From assembly GCA_024347015.1 (NCBI GenBank), contig AP024890.1:496001-560000 (forward strand): a stretch of DNA of 64,000 nt. The letters are read 5' to 3'. Shown here one piece after another: positions 26,102 through 34,700 of this stretch. The stretch's first letter is position 1. Every line of letters begins with the position of its first letter. The notes beneath the pieces were generated by a model. It ran no database searches and had not been told where the DNA came from. It worked only from the letters and a program-made list of their open reading frames with translations. A program made the position numbers and the translations under genes. The stretch comes from Vibrio pectenicida. GTDB taxonomy: Bacteria > Pseudomonadota > Gammaproteobacteria > Enterobacterales > Vibrionaceae.

Positions 26102-27289
26102 ATGATTAACAATATTAATAATCTGATGCTACATGACGTTTCTAGCGATAATGAAACGATAGATGTACAGGTGCTGCAGAAAAAGATTGATGTAACTAAC
26201 AAAGCTGAGACAGAACTAAAAAAGGCCGATAACGCCATCACTACGTTAGGCAATCAACCTGCTGATGCAGAAACCTTAGCTATGATAGCGAATCACCAAA
26301 AGCAAGTGGTGATGACTATGGCAGGTGGTAACCCTGAAGACGCGATTGCGCTTCTTTTAGCACAAGGTATCGAAGGTTACAGCAAACAGTTAGAAATAAT
26401 CAAAGGCTGGACTACGCCAGGTTTGCCGATGTTTGAAAGTGCTATGGCTGTAATGTTTGATGGCATAAAAAAAGGTGGTGAAACTTCAGGTTATGCGCTT
26501 GAAGACTTATTTCAGCTTGCCATTATGGATTTTATGTCTCACGGCTATGGTGAGGGAAAGCCGGGGTATGCTGGTAGCAATGGCTTTGAAGCGCAAATGC
26601 GCCATTTTCTTGAAAGTACGGGTTCAGGTTCTCACGGCTACCATGAAGGCTACAATGGTAGTAGCTTCGCCAGTGAGTGTGAAAATATCTATAAATTCAT
26701 GATGGACAATTCACCAGAGGGCAGTTTGTGCCACGAAATCCTTACATATATGGATGATAAGTGTGGTGGAGTTTCTGCGTTAAAAAGCCAGTATCAAAAC
26801 AATTATGACAACGCTGGTGGCTTTGTATGTGATCCTGGTTATTCTGGAGATTTGTCTCCTATGCTGCGGATGGCTTTAATGGCTGGGTACTTGGAAATTG
26901 AACCAAAAGTTGAACAATCCGTAATTGATATGTTTCTTACTGCGCCTATTAATGAATTAGATGCGTATATTGCTGAGCACACTAGTTATCCTTCAGCAAT
27001 TGACTTCGTGTTTGATAATGATGGACAGACAGGGAGCAATGGTGCAGGTGACTTAGGATGGAGGGAAGTGACTCAGCACGGACACCAAGTGATCGACTGG
27101 AATGGTGACGGCTTGGGCGCTGAGTATTTTAAAGATATGTATACCAACTTCCCACAGCGTGAACTTACGGATGAAGATATAAAAGAAATTAACCGTATCG
27201 GCGACCAAGTTAAGATGCTGCAGCAAACTCTCAAGTATTGGTTATCCATTTGCCGAGATGAGCAAATGGCCATTGCTCGTAATATATAG
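26102..27289 (+). CDS. Hydrophilic tip/translocator-type T3SS protein with Ca-loop-like motifs
   Basis: 395 residues, hydrophilic, no signal peptide. Predicted coiled-coil ends flank a unique central region rich in Gly, Tyr and Asp (FMSHGYGEGKPGYAGSNGFE). Residues near 332-343 read DWNGDGLGAEYF, like a dockerin/EF-hand loop, with another DNDG about 25 residues earlier. The last helix ends in EQMAIARNI, close to the AAARNI end of the needle subunit of this cluster. Position between the TPR chaperone and the two hydrophobic translocators, and the helical ends, point to the needle-tip protein (LcrV/IpaD/VopW role). The central insert is not known to me. Confidence 0.5.
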   Translation: MINNINNLMLHDVSSDNETIDVQVLQKKIDVTNKAETELKKADNAITTLGNQPADAETLAMIANHQKQVVMTMAGGNPEDAIALLLAQGIEGYSKQLEIIKGWTTPGLPMFESAMAVMFDGIKKGGETSGYALEDLFQLAIMDFMSHGYGEGKPGYAGSNGFEAQMRHFLESTGSGSHGYHEGYNGSSFASECENIYKFMMDNSPEGSLCHEILTYMDDKCGGVSALKSQYQNNYDNAGGFVCDPGYSGDLSPMLRMALMAGYLEIEPKVEQSVIDMFLTAPINELDAYIAEHTSYPSAIDFVFDNDGQTGSNGAGDLGWREVTQHGHQVIDWNGDGLGAEYFKDMYTNFPQRELTDEDIKEINRIGDQVKMLQQTLKYWLSICRDEQMAIARNI

Positions 27290-27409
27290 CCATTAAAAGA
27301 TAGTATAAATGGGCATGACTTCGCCGGGGACATGCCGCTCACACAAGAGAATAGAGAGTATGCTGGTTTGGCTGCTTATTCCTGGCCTAATACATGAAGG
27401 GAAAACGTA

Positions 27410-28885
27410 ATGAGTACATTCATGAACACCATCTCAGCAACGACTTATGTCGCTCCTGTAGATGAGAGTACCAGTAAACAACCTGGTACGGCTGAAAAAG
27501 CGGCAGCTGAACAAGCATTGCCGGGTCAGCCTCTTCCGGGTAGCTCTATAACGCTAAGTGCGTTGTGGCGTTTACTGGAAGACTGCAATAAAGAAGTTGC
27601 AGAAGCGCTTTCACAAACAGGTGCAGCAAACTCTGAAGCAAAGAAATCACTAATTGATATACAAAGAGACTCAACAGTCGCTTCAATTAGAAAGCAATCA
27701 GAAGATCTACAAGAGCAACAAAAGGCGAATAAGAAGCGTGGAATATTCGCCAAAATTGGTATGGCTCTTGGTGTTCTTGCAGCGGTTGTTTCAGCAGTGG
27801 TTACTTTTGGTGCCACGGCTGCGGCAGTTGCAGTGGCGATTGTTGCGGTAACTTTAGTTCTTCTACCCACTGCCGTTGACAAGATTTTGGAAAAGTGTGG
27901 CGTTCCTGAAGAGAAACGCAACAAGATAAAAATGGGTCTTGAGATTGCTTGTGCTGTGGCCGGCTTGCTAATAGCCTTCAATCCAGCCAAGTTACTGAGT
28001 GGTATAGGCCAAGCAGCAACTAAGGTTGCAACTAAGGCAACTACACTTGCTAAACAAATTTCAGAGACTTTAATCAACATGCTGACAAAACTTAAGTCGG
28101 TTAATTTCTCTACATTACTCGGTAAGTCAGCATCGAGTGTTCAAAAAGCAACCAAGTTACTTGATGATGCGATTGCTGCGGTAAAAGCGTTTAAAGATAT
28201 TGCCGCTACAGCAACTCAGCAAGTAATACAAAAAGCGGGTGAGATGGCCTCTAAAGCGGTCAACAAAGCTCTTGAAGCAATTAGCCAGCTAAAAGCAAGT
28301 GTAGTTAAAGTATTAGATACAGCATCCGAAGCAGTTAAATCTGCTGGGAAAGCGGTTCAAGATGTACTAACTGCTATTAAAGATGCAGTAGCACAAGCAT
28401 CTAAACTTGCTGATGACTTCCTTAATACAATCAAGAACCTTAGCCCTGCGAATATGCTTAAACAGCTAGAATCGCTTGGCAACAAAGTGTCTGAAATGCT
28501 TGTGGTGATGAAGTCATTAAAACCGAGTCAGCTTATTAATAAAGCTAAGAAAATGTTGGATGACGTTCTTGCGTCTATTAAAGACCTTGGTAACTCAGAA
28601 AAAATCGCATCTCGCGGAGCTCGAGTTGCTCAAGTAACAGAAGTGACGTCTACTGCATCTGACATTGTGGGTACAGGTTTTGGTATTAAGTCATCCAAAA
28701 TTGCCGCAGATATGGAGAAGGCGGAGGCAGAGCAAAACGCCCTGCAAGCGGCTATACAGCAAATTTTACTCATGCTTTCTCAAGCTATGAGAGCTGTTAC
28801 TCATGCGTTTGAAACCATGTTTGATCTTAGCGATGCCCATCGTGGTTTCGATAAAACAATGCTTGCAAATAGTAGTTTAGGTTAA
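27410..28885 (+). CDS. sctE: Major T3SS translocator SctE (YopB/IpaB/VopB2-like)
   Basis: 491 residues. Two close hydrophobic segments, about 117-152 (IGMALGVLAAVVSAVVTFGA) and 176-190 (EIACAVAGLLIAF), flanking a short charged stretch (EKCGVPEEKRNKIKMG), are the hallmark of the YopB/IpaB/SipB/EspD family. Long amphipathic Ala-rich helices fill the C-terminal half with three repeated-looking DKA-type heptad zones. It inserts into host membrane to form the translocation pore with the next gene product. The 120-base gap before it holds a possible GGCATG...CATGCC hairpin. Confidence 0.85.
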   Translation: MSTFMNTISATTYVAPVDESTSKQPGTAEKAAAEQALPGQPLPGSSITLSALWRLLEDCNKEVAEALSQTGAANSEAKKSLIDIQRDSTVASIRKQSEDLQEQQKANKKRGIFAKIGMALGVLAAVVSAVVTFGATAAAVAVAIVAVTLVLLPTAVDKILEKCGVPEEKRNKIKMGLEIACAVAGLLIAFNPAKLLSGIGQAATKVATKATTLAKQISETLINMLTKLKSVNFSTLLGKSASSVQKATKLLDDAIAAVKAFKDIAATATQQVIQKAGEMASKAVNKALEAISQLKASVVKVLDTASEAVKSAGKAVQDVLTAIKDAVAQASKLADDFLNTIKNLSPANMLKQLESLGNKVSEMLVVMKSLKPSQLINKAKKMLDDVLASIKDLGNSEKIASRGARVAQVTEVTSTASDIVGTGFGIKSSKIAADMEKAEAEQNALQAAIQQILLMLSQAMRAVTHAFETMFDLSDAHRGFDKTMLANSSLG

Positions 28886-28895
28886 GGGTGATATT

Positions 28896-29900
28896 ATGAG
28901 TTCTATAGAAAATACTTTAGCGCTATCAGCATTTAATGTTGAGGGTGCATCCAATGTGACATCAAATCAGGTGTCACCAGAAGCAGCAAAAGCTTCTACC
29001 TTGAAAATGGCTTCTTTGCTGAGCATGCTCACTGACGGTAAAGTGACTCAAGTACCTGATTCTTTGAATGAGGCACTAGTTGTTCTAGCGCAAAATCCGA
29101 GTAAAGAGAACCAAAAAGCAGTCAACAACATCATTAACGAATATGTACCAGCATCGGTTAATAGTGAAAAAATGGCTGATATCACTGCATCTTATGGAAA
29201 GGTAATGGATGATGTACTGTTATCAAAACTGCCAGGCTATAGCAGCTTTGATCCAGTGACGACCGAGGTAACATTTACCAGCTCTGCTGGTAGTTCTTCA
29301 GCGGTATCCCTTTCAGATCTTCTCGCAATGTTGCTTGCGATCATTGCACAAGAGGGAAGAACACGTAACAGTGTCATGGCGAGTAATATTGATGTTGGTG
29401 TGGCCAATATGGACAATGCAAAGGCGCTTGCGGACAAGGTTTGTGGTGACGCTATGCTTAAACTAGGTATCGCCATCGGAATTGCAGTCACTACTATGGT
29501 GTTTTCGACAGGTATTATGGTGAGTACGGCTAAGCCGAAAGTCATGAAAGATAAGCACATGGCTAATACTTCTGGTGAGTACAAGTCTGCTGCTGATCTT
29601 AAACAGAAAAACCCTAAGCTGTATGACGAAAAGAGTGCGATATTACAACAAGACAAACTGCATAAAAATCAATTTATGCAGCAAAGTAATCAGGCTGCCG
29701 GACAAATGGGTAACCAAGGCACAGAAATGATGGCTGCTCAAGATAAGCAAGAGCAAGATGAAATCAAAGCTTCTAATGACTTGCAAATGAAGCTTGCAGA
29801 GCAACTACCTGAGTTTCTTAAAAACTTGGCTGAGTCTTTGCGGAATTTGCTTGCAACTCTTGAAGCTGCCGCTAAAACAGGCTTGGCGACCAACCGTTAA
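28896..29900 (+). CDS. sctB: Minor T3SS translocator SctB (YopD/IpaC/VopD2-like)
   Basis: 334 residues with one main hydrophobic region around 187-212 (LKLGIAIGIAVTTMVFSTGI) and a weaker one at about 140-150 (LSDLLAMLLAIIAQ). The C-terminal 80 residues are Gln/Met-rich and amphipathic (QQSNQAAGQMGNQGTEMM), fitting EspB/YopD-type partners of SctE. Start is 10 bases after the sctE stop. A compact terminator follows its stop. Confidence 0.8.
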   Translation: MSSIENTLALSAFNVEGASNVTSNQVSPEAAKASTLKMASLLSMLTDGKVTQVPDSLNEALVVLAQNPSKENQKAVNNIINEYVPASVNSEKMADITASYGKVMDDVLLSKLPGYSSFDPVTTEVTFTSSAGSSSAVSLSDLLAMLLAIIAQEGRTRNSVMASNIDVGVANMDNAKALADKVCGDAMLKLGIAIGIAVTTMVFSTGIMVSTAKPKVMKDKHMANTSGEYKSAADLKQKNPKLYDEKSAILQQDKLHKNQFMQQSNQAAGQMGNQGTEMMAAQDKQEQDEIKASNDLQMKLAEQLPEFLKNLAESLRNLLATLEAAAKTGLATNR

Positions 29901-29905
29901 GGAGC

Positions 29906-29929
29906 AGAGCGGGTTCGCCCGCTCTTTTT
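29906..29929 (+). terminator. UUCG-loop terminator between sctB and the gatekeeper-like genes
   Basis: GAGCGGG, loop TTCG, CCCGCTC, then TTTTT, directly after the sctB stop. It can limit read-through so that translocators are made in excess over the downstream genes. Confidence 0.9.
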
Positions 29930-29934
29930 AGCCT

Positions 29935-30531
29935 ATGCGTAGTATTTCATTTTCAATGCCACAAAAAACCGAGCGAGTTCATGATGTCACGCCGACAAAA
30001 CAAACTCGGGAAGAGAGTCAGACCAAACGGGTTAGAGACGTAAAGCAAGCAGAAAAACGAACCAAAAAAAATCCACGCTTGTTTCGTATCCACCGTAAGC
30101 CTATGACGCCACAGCACCAAAGGCAGTTTGCGAAAATGCTGAACAGCTATCAGCTAAGAGCACTTCGCGATTGGCATGGTTTTAGTGAAGCATTGCCAGA
30201 TAAAAAACTACTTAACGACGCCCAACTTTTTATATTACAAGCAGCTAACCATTGCCAACACCTTTATCCTGCATCTTTACGTAAGAAGATGAAGCAATAT
30301 CTCGAATCATTAGGCGAGTTTGGTGAGGGAATGGAAGCTGATAGTGAGGCGTTGCAACAGCTAGTCGCCTATGAGCACTATCTGGAAGGCCTATTGTCTA
30401 TGCTGGTGCTTTGTCGCAAATATGACAAGCGCGAGCGAAAGTATAAAAATAAAAAACGTCAACTAAATGATTCAGAAGATTCAGAAAGAGGGGAAAGCGA
30501 TGAGCAGCCATACTCGTATCGCCCATTGTGA
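29935..30531 (+). CDS. Candidate N-terminal half of a split T3SS gatekeeper (SctW-like)
   Basis: 198 residues, strongly basic at both ends. Residues 1-60 are disordered-looking, the middle (about 65-160) is helical (FAKMLNSYQLRALRDWHGFS, then LYPASLRKKMKQYLESLGEF), and the tail is KERKYKNKKRQLND. I do not recognise it by motif. It follows the translocators at the place where the T3SS2 of V. parahaemolyticus encodes a pair of small gatekeepers (VgpA/VgpB), and no full-length SctW is present elsewhere in the cluster. The ATG at 29935 has poor ribosome-binding sequence, sitting right at the foot of the terminator stem. Low-confidence functional call, the gene itself is likely real. Confidence 0.5.
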   Translation: MRSISFSMPQKTERVHDVTPTKQTREESQTKRVRDVKQAEKRTKKNPRLFRIHRKPMTPQHQRQFAKMLNSYQLRALRDWHGFSEALPDKKLLNDAQLFILQAANHCQHLYPASLRKKMKQYLESLGEFGEGMEADSEALQQLVAYEHYLEGLLSMLVLCRKYDKRERKYKNKKRQLNDSEDSERGESDEQPYSYRPL

Positions 30532-30910
30532 TTTAAAAGATAGACCTCTTGATCCGTATGAAATGATCAAGAATAAATCACAGAGATTAAGTTGGAACCA
30601 GATGTCTGATGCTGATGTATATTTAGATAAGAAGGCTGTAATTGCGTGGTTTGAGCGTTTGCGTGACTACTCAGAAAATACGGTAAAGTTGGTAGTTATC
30701 GATGGAATTTTAGAAAGTGAGTTCCATAACATTACTTTTATCTTGCGTTTGGTACAAGACGATGATTTTAGAGCAATGACTTCTAAAGAAACCTATCAGA
30801 TGATTTATGACTTTGTGTGTGAAATCCCACAAGGGATAAGGGATTGGGTAGATGAAAAGGATTATCTCATGAGTCGTGATGTACTAGCTTTATTATCTCG
30901 GAATCGGTGA
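30500..30910 (+). CDS. Candidate TyeA-like half of a split gatekeeper
   Basis: 136 residues from ATG 30500, chosen over the earlier ATG 30467 because GAGGGGAAAG sits directly before it. It overlaps the end of the previous gene. The C-terminal region SKETYQMIYDFVCEIPQGIRD followed by WVDEKD is similar in pattern to TyeA ('lf.lP.g~f.deeqr'). The TyeA/SctW C-terminal domain binds the gate SctV and ranks translocators before effectors. The pairing with the gene before it suggests a split SctW. Weak evidence beyond location. Confidence 0.45.
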   Translation: MSSHTRIAHCDLKDRPLDPYEMIKNKSQRLSWNQMSDADVYLDKKAVIAWFERLRDYSENTVKLVVIDGILESEFHNITFILRLVQDDDFRAMTSKETYQMIYDFVCEIPQGIRDWVDEKDYLMSRDVLALLSRNR

Positions 30911-30915
30911 ATATT

Positions 30916-31488
30916 ATGAGTTATGATGCATTAAGTCTTATTCCAAGTTGCACTATATCGAATGAAGTAGCAAATAAAGTTAATTTTGTTGCTGGGATGC
31001 GTTTTGATAATCATGCAATAAACCTAGACTTTCGTCAGTTAAAGTTAAACTTAGGTGAAGGACAAGATTTGATAGAAATCAGCCTTGTTCATATGGGGAT
31101 TGAAGCAAAAGGTTATTTGCAGGTTGTAGAAATTGAGCGCTTGCTAGGGCTTGAAATTAAACATTTAGATCAAGAATATATTGCGTACCTTATCACTCAG
31201 AACTTGGCACCACATGGTGTACATTATGTGGGCTTTATCGACCGTAAAGACAGTCTTGATTTACCGCTGCGTATCACCACTTCTTTTGAATGCGAGCGCT
31301 TGTCTACCATTATGTATATTGATGTTGCATCTATTCAAGTTGACACTGACTATCTTGAATTTAAACCTCAAGCTTTGTCTGGTAATTTAAAGCTTACGGT
31401 AAGCTGGACGCCTTTTGAAACCGCATTAACCACTCAGGAATTATCGACTTTATCAACCGATGATGTGGTTTTAGTTTATCCGAAATAA
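30916..31488 (+). CDS. sctQ: SctQ N-terminal/SPOA1 part (cytoplasmic C-ring pod)
   Basis: 190 residues from ATG 30916, which has GGTGA seven bases upstream; a GTG at 30907 overlapping the preceding stop is the alternative. After a mixed N-terminal part, the last third contains LKLTVSWTPFETALTTQELS then TLSTDDVVLVYP, the SPOA pattern (l.l.~g.~~l~l~eL~~L~~GDvl~~). SctQ forms the six cytoplasmic pods of the sorting platform with SctL and SctK. Only one SPOA domain is present; the second is encoded separately at 41956. It is shorter than SPI-1 SpaO (303) or YscQ (307). Confidence 0.6.
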   Translation: MSYDALSLIPSCTISNEVANKVNFVAGMRFDNHAINLDFRQLKLNLGEGQDLIEISLVHMGIEAKGYLQVVEIERLLGLEIKHLDQEYIAYLITQNLAPHGVHYVGFIDRKDSLDLPLRITTSFECERLSTIMYIDVASIQVDTDYLEFKPQALSGNLKLTVSWTPFETALTTQELSTLSTDDVVLVYPK

Positions 31489-31489
31489 T

Positions 31490-31786
31490 ATGCAGCCAGA
31501 ATTAGATAAAGTAGAAAGTTTTCTGCTGAAGATAGAACAGAATGAAGAAACCGTATTTAGTCAGTACCCTGACTATGTGCTTTATCCGATTGTGCCTTTT
31601 TTTCAACTTGTTCATATACATAACCATGAACAAGTTATCGACAAAATAATCCAGTTTGAAACCATATTAGGTGGTTTTCTTATACGTGTTGATGGTTACA
31701 TCACACTTGCATGCCCTGAGTCGAGTGTTTTAGAAGACGATCTTCGACGCTTGACGATACAACTATTAGAGTTAATGAGGTTTTAA
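31490..31786 (+). CDS. Small class I-type chaperone candidate for the repeat effector
   Basis: 98 residues, acidic. The end FETILGGFLIRVDGYITLAC, then LRRLTIQLLELMRF resembles the last beta-strand pair and helix of CesT/SycE-like dimeric chaperones, though the N-terminal helix-strand part is shortened (usual length 120-150). It starts two bases after sctQ and ends two bases before the 1231-residue repeat protein, the standard place for a dedicated effector chaperone. Ribosome binding is probably by translational coupling. Confidence 0.5.
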   Translation: MQPELDKVESFLLKIEQNEETVFSQYPDYVLYPIVPFFQLVHIHNHEQVIDKIIQFETILGGFLIRVDGYITLACPESSVLEDDLRRLTIQLLELMRF

Positions 31787-31787
31787 T

Positions 31788-34700
31788 ATGACTGCTTCAA
31801 TTGGTTTCCGTAACTCGGATGCAGCCCCGACGAGTCCATCGACAACATCTGAAGTAACCTTTACTGAAGGAAAAACAGTATTGTCTCAATCGCAGCAGGG
31901 TGATTCTTATGTAAGGAATGGGCTAGGTCGACCATCTGCTCTTGGGAGTCAGCAAAGCCTCATTACAAGTTTAGAAAGTGAAGCTCAGGGTACACAGGAA
32001 GAGGGTGATTCTGATAAGGATAATGAAGGTGGTATTTCCTCTGAGACCAATAAAAAACGAAAAGTTGATGGGGTAGTCCAAGAGCGTAAAACTAGTGGGA
32101 AGTATAGTCATGGGACAAAGGCTAGAATCCATTTGGGTGTAATGGTTGCTGGAAGTATTGTAGGTATTGCTCTATCTTTCGTTTGTCCACCATTGGGCAT
32201 TGCTGGTGTTGCATTTTTAAATACTGGTCTCTTAAAACTGCATGGAGGCAAGGTTTTTTGGCTTGACACCAAATCTGAAAAAAATAAGGATGAACAACCG
32301 AAAAAACAACCTGACGAAAGTCCGGGAGATAAGCCAACTCAGGATACTCAGACTCAACCGCCAAAGCCAGCGGATATTCCTGATGGTAGCCATCCTAAGA
32401 AAGATCCAGAAGATAACGCGGATGATTTTCCACATGTAATAACAGCTAACGGGAAAAAGCACACCGTCAATTCTGTTGTCAATATTAAGATTGACATTCC
32501 CCGTACAGATCCTGAACAAAATGACAGCTCTACTAATACAGATAAAGACCCAGACCAAGAAATTTCCACACCAGAAGAGATATTGACAGAGCATGGACGT
32601 GTTACACCACGAGAGCTTTTAACAGTACAAGAGATTTTAAAAGAATATAAAGAGAAGGTTGTTCACTTGGTGGAGAAGCCGCAAATCGATGATGACGTTG
32701 CTTTGCATGATCCAGAGCTGATTAACGGAGTGGACCCCAGAACAGCACTGAAAATGTCGAATGATTCAACGCCAGCTCGTGGTGATGCAACGGATACAGC
32801 GCAGCCTAAAAAAAGCCCTTGGGACCCAGTTGAACCAGCTCGTGGTGTGATTGGCAGTGGGGCGTACACTGGTGCGAACTACACAGGTAATAATGACCAT
32901 GAAAAAGTCAGAATAGCGAACAGCCCTAGTGGTGAGGCACAAACATCGAAAGTTGTTAAACCTCAAACTCCAGAGCAATTTTTCGATGCTCCGGAGCCTG
33001 AAGATGGTGTAGAAGTCAAAACAGCACTGAAAATGTCGAATGATTCAACGCCAGCTCGTGGTGATGCAACGGATACAGCGCAGCCTAAAAAAAGCCCTTG
33101 GGACCCAGTTGAACCAGCTCGTGGTGTGATTGGCAGTGGGGCGTACACTGGTGCGAACTACACAGGTAATAATGACCATGAAAAAGTCAGAATAGCGAAC
33201 AGCCCTAGTGGTGAGGCACAAACATCGAAAGTTGTTAATCCTCAAACTCCAGAGCAATTTTTCGATGCTCCGGAGCCTGAAGATGGTGTAGAAGTCAAAA
33301 CAGCACTGAAAATGTCGAATGATTCAACGCCAGCTCGTGGTGATGCAACGGATACAGCGCAGCCTAAAAAAAGCCCTTGGGACCCAGTTGAACCAGCTCG
33401 TGGTGTGATTGGCAGTGGGGCGTACACTGGTGCGAACTACACAGGTAATAATGACCATGAAAAAGTCAGAATAGCGAACAGCCCTAGTGGTGAGGCACAA
33501 ACATCGAAAGTTGTTAAACCTCAAACTCCAGAGCAATTTTTCGATGCTCCGGAGCCTGAAGATGGTGTAGAAGTCAAAACAGCACTGAAAATGTCGAATG
33601 ATTCAACGCCAGCTCGTGGTGATGCAACGGATACAGCGCAGCCTAAAAAAAGCCCTTGGGACCCAGTTGAACCAGCTCGTGGTGTGATTGGCAGTGGGGC
33701 GTACACTGGTGCGAACTACACAGGTAATAATGACCATGAAAAAGTCAGAATAGCGAACAGCCCTAGTGGTGAGGCACAAACATCGAAAGTTGTTAAACCT
33801 CAAACTCCAGAGCAATTTTTCGATGCTCCGGAGCCTGAAGATGGTGTAGAAGTCAAAACAGCACTGAAAATGTCGAATGATTCAACGCCAGCTCGTGGTG
33901 ATGCAACGGATACAGCGCAGCCTAAAAAAAGCCCTTGGGACCCAGTTGAACCAGCTCGTGGTGTGATTGGCAGTGGGGCGTACACTGGTGCGAACTACAC
34001 AGGTAATAATGACCATGAAAAAGTCAGAATAGCGAACAGCCCTAGTGGTGAGGCACAAACATCGAAAGTTGTTAAACCTCAAACTCCAGAGCAATTTTTC
34101 GATGCTCCGGAGCCTGAAGATGGTGTAGAAGTCAAAACAGCACTGAAAATGTCGAATGATTCAACGCCAGCTCGTGGTGATGCAACGGATACAGCGCAGC
34201 CTAAAAAAAGCCCTTGGGACCCAGTTGAACCAGCTCGTGGTGTGATTGGCAGTGGGGCGTACACTGGTGCGAACTACACAGGTAATAATGACCATGAAAA
34301 AGTCAGAATAGCGAACAGCCCTAGTGGTGAGGCACAAACATCGAAAGTTGTTAATCCTCAAACTCCAGAGCAATTTTTCGATGCTCCGGAGCCTGAAGAT
34401 GGTGTAGAAGTCAAAACAGCACTGAAAATGTCGAATGATTCAACGCCAGCTCGTGGTGATGCGACGGATACAGCGCAGCCTAAAAAAAGCCCTTGGGACC
34501 CAGTTGAACCAGCTCGTGGTGTGATTGGCAGTGGGGCGTACACTGGTGCGAACTACACAGGTAATAATGACCATGAAAAAGTCAGAATAGCGAACAGCCC
34601 TAGTGGTGAGGCACAAACATCGAAAGTTGTTAAACCTCAAACTCCAGAGCAATTTTTCGATGCTCCGGAGCCTGAAGATGGTGTAGAAGTCAAAACAGCA

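Noticed and set aside
27526..28080. 184-codon minus-strand open frame inside sctE
   Set aside because: Mirror of the Ala-rich hydrophobic coding sequence of the translocator; no start signal and sctE is well supported.
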